A stretch of DNA of 64,000 nucleotides. It comes from Primula veris (taxonomy: Eukaryota; Streptophyta; Magnoliopsida; Ericales; Primulaceae). This document shows positions 10,991-22,600 of this stretch, piece by piece; position 1 is the stretch's first letter, and the number at the start of each line of letters is the position of its first letter. Under the pieces are notes generated by a model. It was not told the DNA's origin, ran no database searches, and saw only the letters and a list, made by a program, of their open reading frames with translations. Where the stretch lies: the NCBI GenBank assembly GCA_963682055.1, contig OY821740.1, forward strand, positions 39,080,795 to 39,144,794. Direction: 5' to 3'. The translations under genes were made by a program, and so were the position numbers.

Positions 10991-13900
10991 TTACTGAGGA
11001 TTTGGTGGGCGGCTATTTGCAGCAGAAACTCGGGAACCCCATTCGAGCAACTCTTTGCTAGTATCGTCTTTATGACAAATCACCTCTATAAAGCACAGGC
11101 TATCTTTTTTATCACCTGTGGCCGTATTTATTGCTTCTATCAACTCTTCTTCACATCTTACCTACATTGTCATACACAAAACAGAAGTGGCTATAACGTC
11201 AAGGGGTCTTAGCATCAGAATAATGTCCGTTTTAAGTATAGAAGAGTAATTCTTTTCTTCACCCGCTGTTGACACAACAAACACAACCCACTGGATACTT
11301 AAAAGAGTTAAAAGGCTTTTTTGGTCACAGCTCCAAAACAAATAAACTGGTCTGTTTGGTCAAGAGAAAAACAGGTTCATCTTGCTTTTAGCTTTTTCGG
11401 TTAGAACGACCTAAAAGTCCAGCTTTTAAGCTGGTCAATTAAATATAGTATTAACTATTAAGCAAAAAACAAAATCAGGAACTTAAAAGCTGCAACCAAT
11501 TTGTAGGTTAACAAAACTTTATCAACGCGTGTGTTCCCATAGTAATATTCTTCCCAGGATTTTATGATTTGTGGTCACAGAATTGGGGCACCTAGTCTCA
11601 GTAAAGTTTAAGTACTATTTGCATACATAAGGTAAGAGTTGGAAAAACAAACATCATGATCAATAAAACGACTACTGAGGTGCAAAGAAATGTTACTTCA
11701 TCAGTACAAAATATATCATATATGTGCAAAATGTCACGAGGGCTCACCTTAGCAGTCCAGCACTTTCCTTGACCGTTGTGGATAGCATCAACGAGTGCGG
11801 TGTAATTCCAGTTCTTTATAACATTGTAAGGCCCATCATGAATTTCAACCTCTATTGTGTAGCCCCCATTGTTGATGAGGAAGATTATAGTTTTATGTCC
11901 ACATGTCAGCATAGTCGATATATCTTGTGCAGTCACCTACATTTATACAAATTAATCAAAATCAAACTGTTTGTAAAGGCCAATTTTCTTACACTTTCAC
12001 ATTGCGCAACATGTGCAGCTAACTATTTTGAAAACAGGTTATAGTAAGTGAATGATGTGAGATGATACAATGGCGAGGGTCATGGTCAAAGTTAGACAAG
12101 TATGATAATGTCTATTGTTTTTAAAAATCTCAGTTTTGTGTAACAACTGTAATAAATTTATGGAAAGTGATACCAGAATTTAGAGTACCTGGAAGCTACC
12201 ATCTCCGATGCAAGCAATAACTCGTTTGTCCTGAGCGGCTTGGGCATATCCGAGAGTTGCACCAACAGACCACCCAATCGACCCGTATTGCATCTGAAAC
12301 TCATAACTGCAAATCCCAATTTCAATAACCATCTTTATCATAAAGATACGAAATAATCAAAATAGCATCAAAGGTAATACGGAAAGAAAATAAAAAAATC
12401 TTAGCAATACTACACAACCACTCACCCGCATCCTTCGGGTAACTTGAGCTTCTGGCAATTAAACCAAGAATCCCCTGTCTCAGCAATCACAGCAGAGTCG
12501 CTTGAAAGCATTTTCTGGATATGTTGAAACAAAACATTAACCCTCAAAGGCTCTTCCGGTTCACTTTTCAAAGGATTCCCCTCAGGTACATAAATCCTAT
12601 GGTAATTCTCATAAGCCGTCGTGTTCCTTTCAAGCCTTTTCGCCAAAGCTCTGAAAAAATCCTTCATCAAAATACAACCAAAAGCCGGACCGTTGCCCAC
12701 AATCACTCGATCTGGTTGCACAATTATAGCCTTCTCTTTCTTCAAGAGGAGAGAGTACCTGTTGAAAAATTGTAGAAGAGATTAAAAGATTACTCCCAAG
12801 TCACTAATACAGCAAATAAGTGTTTCAGCCAATAAAATCATGACCAATGGATGAATAGCTAAACCGGTGACCAAACTTATTGGCCTAGCGAAACGAACTG
12901 GGGTAAGGCTCCTATCAATACTCACTCATAAGGATCCTTTTGAGTCGAAAATAAAAATACAGAAAGTGAAACTGTTTGTATTTTGTTGTCATACTCTTGT
13001 CCGGTTCTAGACTACAACAATTATAACAATAAAAATAAGTCGAAAAATGTGCAAGGCCTCCCTAATTTTAGGTTGACTTAGTATGAGTCAGGCATGCGCG
13101 CGTAGAAAGTTTTGGATAATAATATAAATGATTGAAAGGTTTCCCCTTTAGTACTTCGCGAATTTAGTAATTTGGTAATTTAGCGTACCCGACAGAGCTG
13201 TAGTCATTAAAGATGGGGCCCGCGAAGAGGTAGGCATCAGCAGATTCAACGATTTCAGCACAAAAGGCAGTGCTTACGGCACCCCAATAAGTGCCAATAA
13301 AATGATGGTGCTTTTCGGGAACAAGGCCTTTGGCAGATGGCATTACAGAGAGGGCGTAGCCACAAGCGTCCGCTAATTCGACAAATGCCTTGCATGCCTT
13401 TGCAACACGGAGCTTTGGGCCGGCAACCAATACTGGCTTCACCGCTTTGTTCAGAAATTGGGCAGTTGCCTCAACTGCTACTTGCAAACCCATTTCATTA
13501 CTCAATCTGTCAGGTTACCAACAAAAAAGAAGAAGAAAAAATACTTGTTAATGTAACTAGAACGTGGTCTATCATTCTTACAAAACTGAACTGCATAACA
13601 GCCTTAAAAGGTGCTGAGACCAGATGTAAGAAAATTCAAAACACCATAAGATATACAAGAGTAACTATTTCATAATAAAAGTCCAGCATTCTAGCTTAAT
13701 AGTCTCTAAATTGTCCAAGAATTCTTTTTGGGGGGCACCTGTGACCAATGCACAAATTAGTAAAGTAACTTTATCTAGTGCGTCAAGTTCCCAAAAAGTG
13801 GCTAGTATGTAGCGCCCATTTTCACAATGGTCGTTACCGTCAAATCAGCCGCAACTGTTACTGTAATCATTGCTAGTTCGATGGTTCATCTAAAAGTTGC

Positions 13901-16630
13901 ATCCTCTTAACTTCTCATTATTGTCTTTTGTAAAAAAGATGCTAAATAACTATTCAACAAATAACATAGATGATTCAAGGAGGATGTAGCTGACCATTTT
14001 GACAATTCTTGTTCATAACTATCTTCGAAAGTACAATATGAATTTACAAAGGAAACAAGAAAAGCAATATACTCCTATTTAAACTAGGTTTCTTACATGA
14101 GACGTATGTATAAAAGTTAAATTTACTGGTCATGTTGATTTCATAACTCAATTTATAATTCAGAGATCTATCATAGATTCATAGTACTAAAATATGTATA
14201 AAATGGTAGGAATTCAAGGAATAATTACCTAGGAGAGAGTGAGAACGGAACAGGCTCACAGCTAAAAGTGGGATGTGGGATTGCTGGCAAATTACAGCTC
14301 ACACTAATATACACAGGCTTGCTTTCTTTCAATGCGGTTGATATTGCTGTATCGATTAATTCATGTGCATCCTCAAGGTTATTCACCACAGCCTAGTTGT
14401 CATTCAAAATCATCAGTATCAACCAGTCCATAAGTAATGAATTCAACTATTCAAGTTGTATTAAGAATTATGTTTCTGGTGAAATGTAGCTGGCACACAA
14501 ATAATAACGCTATCTTTGGAGGAATAAAACTGTGAAACTAAAATGTGAATATAAGTTTCTGCACAGCTAAGGGAGAAGCTAGGGGCTGTTTGGCTGCGAC
14601 TTTAAAGTTTTCTTAAAACATTTTTAAAAAACGCTTGAATAGACAAGTTTTCTTTTGAGCTAAAAAACCCAGATCATTTTTATAGGTTGTAGCGAATAAG
14701 TCCTAAGTAGTGCCATTAGGGGGCCATAACCTCCTATTATTGTGAATACTCTCATCACCTCATTTTTTGCTTAAATTTTAACCAAAATCGCCAGTTCTGG
14801 GTATCACCTCATAGAACCTGGCCTTCTAATAAACCTCATGAGTGATGTGTACAATCACACCAATGTTAGGGCAATGCTGAGCAATGAGCATGATAGCAAT
14901 GTACTCGGCGTTGCACTTATTCTACATTACATATAAATAGACGCATCAAAATTTTAAAAAATATACCTACCAAGTAAAACAGCTAAAACTCCTACCTAAT
15001 ATTTGTCAGTTATGGTTCCAATATCCTACAGTTCCTACTATATGCCTGCTTTGATGCTCATGTTCTACTAAATCATGTCACAATATAACTTGACAAGCTA
15101 ACATAAATAAATACAGTACAAAAAATGCTTTTTCATTGATTTACCTGGAAGCAGGTAACAGTCTGGAAGCATCTGAGCTCCTGAGAGAAATCCGGGACCC
15201 CAATAGTATGATGCAAAATCCTGTTCGTCCCATAGTCATTCGAGTTCGGTCCCCCAACGATACATATCACAGGCAGATTCTCGCTGTATGCCCCTGCAAT
15301 TGCATTCAGCACGCTGAGCCCTCCGACTGTGAACGTCACGACACAAGCCCCGACACCACGGTTGCGTGCGTATCCATCTGCAGCATACCCTGCGTTGAGC
15401 TCGTTGCAGCAGCCGACGAGGTTTAGGCCTGGCTCGGCGATGAGGTGGTCGAGGAGGGTCAGGTTGAAGTCCCCAGGAACCGAGAAAACGTCGCTCACAC
15501 CCACCTATAAAATATGTTAATATATTATTATTTTGATTAAGAAGTTCACAAGTACTAAGTTACTAACATAGCAACTCGGTACACCATTAACAAAAAGTTC
15601 AAAATGCATGTTTAGTGCTTAAATACTTGAGTAAATTTTCCATGTGACAAATCTTTCTTAAAAATAGACAAATAGATGCATCTAAATACCGGGTATGGGT
15701 ATTGGGCATGCTACTCCAGTTTCTGTTTGGCAATGCTAACACCATATGATGCCTACACAGTAGCGGAACTAGAACTGTTTTTTTTTTCCCGTAATTATGG
15801 GGTGTTGTGAACGGTTAAAATCAATAAAAAAAATAAAATCAAAATACATGGTATGATGGTATAAGATCGGGTTTTTTCTCAATATAGGGGCCTTTCAGCC
15901 TACTACTAGTTTCTCCCTGTGCCTACACCACCGCCGTAAAAGAATCTAACGGAAATATCATAGCCGAGATATGTATTCGAGAAAGAATTTATATATAGTT
16001 TTTTCATGTAGTTTGATTAAAATCTCCAAAAATTAGCGTTTCAACCCCCCGTTTACCAAAATTAGCGTTTCAGTCAATTTCATTTAAAGTTCCTGGTTCC
16101 GTCCATGAATTTGAGTAGCATAAACAAAATATCCTATTCATAATCAAGAAACATTAACGCCCTCCTTTAAATTTACGGTCAAAATACAAACTACCCAAAA
16201 AAAATTAACAATGAGCACCGGATCATCTTTACTGCACGGGAAGCTAAGTGCAAACTAACGGGGCCCACGGCACCCCATCGACCTTAAACTTGTAAAATAT
16301 TTAAGTTTTTGACATGCATTTTTTACTATATTTTGTTAAATTTAATCACTTGGCACCCCACGTAAGTTTTCTTGATGACTTGTACCAAGTTTCAAGAAAA
16401 AGAGAGCAAACAATTAAAAACTGATAATTATAATATTATATAATTTTAGTAATTAAAATAATAACCTGGACGAGACGGCGTGCGAGGTGGCCGCCAAGGG
16501 TGGAGGAGGAAATCGGTGCGCGAGAAAAGGACGAACAATCGATCGTCGAAACGGTGCCGTTTAGTGGCAAAGACCCAACTTCGTTACACGTGGCATGACA
16601 CGCGTCAATTGATCCTATCTTAGTGTCCAT
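10991..16630 (-). CDS. PDC: Pyruvate decarboxylase, canonical (PDC-B)
   Basis: Cytosolic ThDP- and Mg-dependent decarboxylase, the first committed step of ethanolic fermentation under low oxygen. Exons from the start: 16466-16630, 15145-15504, 14229-14392, 13189-13506, 12426-12758, 12189-12306, 11748-11936, 10991-11161. All GT-AG, totalling 1,818 nt and 605 aa, the usual plant length. It starts [11 protein letters not shown] and ends [11 protein letters not shown], both typical of plant PDC. Catalytic residues seen: Asp67 in VPGD, Glu90 in CCNELNAG, His153/His154 in LHHTIG, GDGS at 481-484 with NN at 508-509 (ThDP motif), and Glu515 in YTIE. It is intact and the likely housekeeping or hypoxia form. 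It lies tail-to-tail with the more divergent PDC-A. Family assignment is very secure. Confidence 0.96.
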
Positions 16631-16756
16631 AATTATTATTATTAGTATGGAGTATTTTTTGTAGTATGCTTACTTGGTTTTATGAATAATTATGATGATG
16701 ATATTATTTGGAGTTTGATATTATATATAAATGAAGAAATGAGAGGTGTAGTATAT

Positions 16757-16770
16757 GCGCTATATATAGG
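16757..16770 (-). promoter_or_regulatory. Likely TATA box of PDC-B
   Basis: CTATATATAG about 130 bp upstream of the PDC-B ATG on the minus strand would place transcription start near 16730. A second TA-rich match (TTATATATAA, near 16720-16730) is closer to the ATG and is an alternative. The choice is inference from position and motif only. Confidence 0.45.
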
Positions 16771-16986
16771 TGTATTTAATTAGGAGAATATTAATACTGG
16801 TAAGTTTTGTTTTTTCTTGGAAAAGGAGAAAAATGGGAATGGATACGGTGTGCGGTGGGTTTTGTGGTATTTTGTTAATTTAGTCTTAGTCTGTTTCGGG
16901 GAATACTACTAAAACGTTGAATTACTAAAGTATTTATTTCCCACCGACAATAACTAAAAAAAATTAGCCGAAAAAGGCATTTGACT

Positions 16987-17102
16987 GTGTAAAACACAAT
17001 CAGAAAAACTGTATTTATATCTGCACCGTCTGATCCTTTGAATATAACTAGATCAGACGGTCAATAGCTAAACACGGTTTTTCTGACTATGTTTTACACG
17101 GT
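16987..17102. repeat. Long imperfect palindrome upstream of PDC-B
   Basis: Two arms of about 49 bp, beginning GTGTAAAACA and running to CCGTCTGATC, face each other around a short spacer near 17035-17050. Roughly four fifths of positions pair, so the sequence could fold into a strong hairpin. It lies about 230-340 bp upstream of the predicted PDC-B start of transcription. It may be a small foldback MITE. No target duplication was established. Confidence 0.75.
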
Positions 17103-19627
17103 CTGATGCACCCCTCCCAAAATTAGCTGGCCGGCCCTACTAAATGCTTTCTACTAAAGTTTTTCTTGTCTTTCTATTTTTGTACCAGTACACCAAAAAA
17201 AAAAACATGTCAATTGTCATTTTTTTTACAATTTGTGAATCAAAGACAAAGTTGGTTACATGGTTAGGGTTTCCAAGAGTATTGAAATCGCATTTCAGAC
17301 TCTCAATTAATCAGTCAAGAAATCGAATGATTTTAGTTTACTTAGTGATGTGCAGTTCGGTCCACGACACCTGATTTATGCGATATCCGGAAGTTAAATA
17401 TCAAGCTATTCATTTAAATAATTGTACCAGCTTCAGAACACTAAAGCTATATGCTGCTTAATTAATTACCAGTAAATATGAGTGATCAAATGGAGATTAC
17501 GCTTATATTTGAGGTGATAATAACAGAAAATTGTTTGAAAAGAATAAAATACAACTATATTGCTAAGATATTGCAATGACTGACATATTACGAAAGCATA
17601 GAGACAAAACGGGACGTCATATAATGTTACTGCTGACTAGTAGTTCCAAAGTGTGAAGACCAGTAGAGTTTATTTAAATGGCAGACAAATAAAAAAATAG
17701 CTTAATAATGTTAACCACTAAACTCAAAATAATAATATTCAAAGAAAGACCATAATTAGTAAAAGGTCTCACTCGCTTAGCTGTAAGTAAAGATGCGGAG
17801 TAGTATTTGAAAACATCTTTCAAAACCATTTTCTTGGACCACCATATTTACTCTTGTCCTTCATAGATAAATCCACTGGTTTTACAAAACCGTATGATAG
17901 TTGATAGATAATCCACCGTAAGCTACTATGGCCTTATTGCCCACTTTCATTTTATTTTTAATCATTGGCCAATTTCATTAATTTTATTTGTATCTTGTTA
18001 CAACTTCAGATCTGCTCAATACTTCAAGCTATCAATTCATTCTAATTGATTTTATTAACAGCATTAGCAATTTGTTTATCAAACAAATCCAGGAAAAAGG
18101 AAATTTGCATTCTTCATTTCTAGATTTGATTAAATCAACACAAATTTATTTGCTACAGTCAAATTGGACATGCGAAACGTAAAAAGTTAAGAACCTAATC
18201 GAACATACAAAATTATTGGAAATTTGAAACAGCACACCACAACTTACTTTTCTCAATTTAAAGTAAAAATGTATGGGTCAAATGAACGGTGACAGTGAAT
18301 ATAAAGTAATAGAAGTCACGAGATTGCTATAAACGAATAACAGCATCAGCATGCAACACTTGCCCCTTAATAAGACACGTAACATAACATGAATTGAGCC
18401 ATTTTTGTTGATTAGAGATGAAGTCAGGACTCACTTTATTCAAAACAGGAAATTCAAAACAGGAATTCAGGTCTTTTCTTCATTTTTTTTCTGGAAAAGT
18501 TTTATGCTCTAAACTGAAGTTTTGCACAAGAGTAGAAATTATATACGGATAAGCAAAACTAAAAAACAAAACAAATTATGTCCGCCAAATTTTCACAACT
18601 GAAATCTTACGTACAAGTAAAAATTATATAGGGGAAAGTTTCGAGTGAAGGATCATAGACTCACAGTTTGTTACAACTGCACGCAATCAACACGAATTTA
18701 TCACTTCAGTTGCTCGGATTTAATTAAAACCAAACATACAAAGATTTTTTAAAAAATATTCCGATTATAAACTTTCAAGAGTTGGCTTTCAAAAATCCAT
18801 GTAGAAAAAAAAAATCATAATGACAATAGCCCATATTTAACTTAAGATTCCTGGTCCCAACCCAGGTTATAGAATCATTGAATAACCACTCGGTTTTTCT
18901 CATTCTTTTACGGTTTCACTAATTTCTCTCTTCTTAATGCAATCATAACAGTCAAAAACACAAGACTTGCCTGATTACCTGAATAGGATTATATATTACA
19001 ATAAACAGCTGAGCCAAAATAGAGCAGCAACGATGAGTCCTATTTTGTACGGTCATTGAGTTAGACTGTATAATGTCCAATCACATTTACAACAAATTAA
19101 AAAAAAAATGAGGGTTAGATGATAACTTTTCAATAACTAATTTAATTTTTCAATTTTTATTATATATTGACAAATTAGTATTTAATAAATTAAAAATAAA
19201 ATTTACAACACAATAAAAACTTAAATAAAAATATATAATCCTAATAGATACTATCCTAAATTTAATTATTAATCAAAATTTTTAAAAAAAATAATTGAAT
19301 ATTTATTTTTGAAAATGAGACTTTATGCCGTTCAATTGATCAATAACACTAACCTTGACAGCTTTTACTTTATTCAACGGGTTCAACTATTTGGTCTCAA
19401 GATAGGGAATGCCAATACTATTCATTTCATATAAGAATGTAAAACTGAAAATATTTTCATTCTGGAAAAAAGGATACAAAGAAATTCAACTTTGTGTACA
19501 ATGGGCTGACACAATCAAGGATTATGAGAAAAACGATTAAAATCCACAGCTAAACGTCTTCCAAAAAAACATTCATCCCATCAGGTACAAAAAACAAACC
19601 AAAATTGGATATGATTTAACAACTAAA

Positions 19628-22600
19628 CTAAGTTGCAGTTGGTTCAGCCTCCATGGGCTCAGCTCCTGTCTGCTCTTCAGTTTTGTCACCTTTCTTACCT
19701 GTCAGATATAGAAGAGTTCCAAGAAAAATAAGCAATATATTCATAAACAACAAAATAAAGATGAAAAACCTACGTGATCAATTTGCGGTAGATAAAAATT
19801 TCAGGTAAAATGCAAATAAAACACTAGGTGGCAAATTGAAATCATGTACTTCAGTTACTTAAAAATAATCTCCACATGCCGTCTAATTTTCACAATCGCT
19901 AACATAATTTGGTGTCTGCATAGGGTCATCATGCTATTTCAAAGTCTAAATGATGCCATATCTAATAGGAGTAGTACCTTTCTTCTTTTTGCCACCACCC
20001 TTCTTCTTTGTCTTTGTTGCCAAAGCTAACCAAGCTTTAATTTCTGGGTCATCTATCGTTTTTGTTGTTTGAAGCTCCTGTAGAGGATGTGATGTTATAC
20101 GGTCCGACCCATTTGGCATAAGTAGCACTGTGAACTTGATATGAGCAACATGATCTCCTGTAGAATAAAAGAAACAATTTTTACCAAAATTAGACCATAA
20201 AAGAGATGATGAAACTGCATAAATTTCAATTATATATCATTCTATGATTTACTGACCTGGTTTCTCATGAAGAACAGGGTATGGTTGCAACAACTCATGA
20301 TTGACACATTCTACTAATCCCAACCTAGCTCGCTTCTCCTCAAGGGCTCTAGGTTCAATTGAAGAAACAGTGTTAGCATCACAATATTATACCAATCAAT
20401 TCAAAAAAGCACGTATGTAGCTCACAAGATCGAAGTATTGCGATGGAAATCAGATCAAGCTGGTTGCATTTTCAAATGGATAGATTAAAACCTTCAGATA
20501 TTCTCGATTCAACGGTTTTGGAAAGTAAGCTATCAAACGTGTTTTACAAATCAATTTCACTATAACCTTCAAAAACCATGAGCAGCAACAACATAAACAA
20601 CAAGCATGTGTAGAATATAAACAAACCTTGCGGTAAAGGGCATGACAGGGAATCTCTGGCTTATTTCACTGAATATGAACCTAGATGCTTTCATCTTTAA
20701 GTGATAGCTTTTATCCACAGCTCTTTTGTAAATGGTTGTCTGCTTCTCATCCAAAAGCTTAGGCTGCATATTTAAACAGACAATAAAACACCACCAGAAA
20801 GATAATATATAATGACAATTTGCAGCTACAAAGATAAGCAAAATTACCTTGCCATCTCCAGTGCTTGTAACTATATCGATTGAATAAACTTCATTTTCTT
20901 CAAACTCGGCATCATCAACTCGAGTATCAGGATTTGTGACACTCAATACGGCCTTGTTTCCATCAATTACAAACTGTTTTAACTGGTGACTGAGGACAGC
21001 TTCAACTATTTTGCAGTCATATGCAGCAGCTACTTTTTGGATTGCTTCAGTTACATCTTTATTCTGGCAACAAGAGAAATTATGTTATAAGTAGGGGTAT
21101 AAAACAGTCAATGATCTTTACTCGATTCGTAACAGATGTGTCTGTTATCTACAGTATAACCCACAAGTGTAAGAATGATTCTCTATCAGTGTAACTATGA
21201 CTAAATAAGCTTCATAGGATATATATCCATAACAAACTTAAGTTATCATCATGTAGAGTAATCAATTCTGACACGAATGAGAAACAAGAAAAGCATTCTC
21301 ACAGGAAAACTAGGCATCGACCCAAAACGAAGCTTATAAAGTAAAATAAAGATAAATTTAAATAAAGGAGAGGAAAGAAAAGCTAAGTCAAAATCCCAAT
21401 GCTCAAGAGCAAAGTAATAACTTCAAAATAAAGTATAAAATATTTTGGCTACGTTGGCGAATCCAGGCATCAAAATCAAAAATGAGATCAACCTATAAAA
21501 GCAACCAACTAAGCCGTAAATAATCTCGGCAGCAGGGAAAAAGAGGAAATCAAAGAGTGCTTGATTACCTCGGCAAAGCCGCCTTTCATTCAAAATATCA
21601 AGATTGTATTATCACGCTAAAAGATAATAATATTGTGAAAGTAATAAGAGCAAGCAATGGACAATTGTCTGCATACAGTATGATACTCTATCAGTGTAAC
21701 TATGACAAATAACGCATCATGGGATGTAATCCATAGCTTTTTAAAAATTAACATCATGTAGAGTAATAGTAACTGGTGCAAGCAACAAAATAATAAAATG
21801 CTGCTCTCAAAATCATTTATTAAACCAAAATAAATACTATAAAGTAACTATAGTTATATATAATAAGACTAAGAAAAGCAAGTGAACAGAAGTAAGACCC
21901 TGATTGCATTCAAGTGACTATAAATACAGCAAATCAAGAGTGTGATGTCAAAGTAGTTCAAAAAAATGTTGGCACCTCGGGAAATTAGGCATCAAACTTA
22001 AAAATAAGATCAACCAAAAGCAACCAAGTATGCCAGGGTTTTAATATAGGCAACAGGGAAAAAGAGGAAATCAGATAGTACTTGATTACCTCGGCAAAGT
22101 TGCCAACTTAACATAAAGTAGTGCTTTATACAAATACAATTGTTTCCAAACAGTACTTGGTTCCAGACATAAAGTAATCAGTCTATCTACCTAAAAACAA
22201 TCCAAAGAAAATCACACGGCACAGGGAGAACAGATAATCAACAACCAATAAAACACATAAATAATAGCATTGTTTAAAGAACATTCCAAATATAGGGGGG
22301 TGTAACCTTGTGTAAACGCACAAGGGATGTAAAACTCAGAAAGACACCACCAATACCAAAAAAATGGGGTATTTAAGCTCTTACACCGAAGCGTACTCCA
22401 TCTTATCTACTACCCCATGCTAAAAACATTAAGCACTGAACAACATAATGTGTAAGAATGATTCTCTATCAGTGTAACTATGACTAAAAAAGCATCATGG
22501 GAGGTAATTCCGTAGCTTAATAAAGATTTGCATCATGTAGAGCTATCACCCTTGGAAGAAAACTATGTACTACTTAATTTGGCCAGATCGAACATAAAAA

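Larger units (their letters stand above)
16631..19627. other. Intergenic region between PDC-B promoter and EBP1 3' end
   Basis: It holds the PDC-B promoter (TATA near 16760), an imperfect palindrome at 16987-17102, and about 2.5 kb of AT-rich sequence in which I recognise no gene. The 3' UTR of the EBP1-like gene ends somewhere below 19628. Confidence 0.6.

Noticed and set aside
16028..16075. 15-bp direct repeat AAAATTAGCGTTTCA in PDC-B intron 1
   Set aside because: A single short duplication with no wider structure; not informative.
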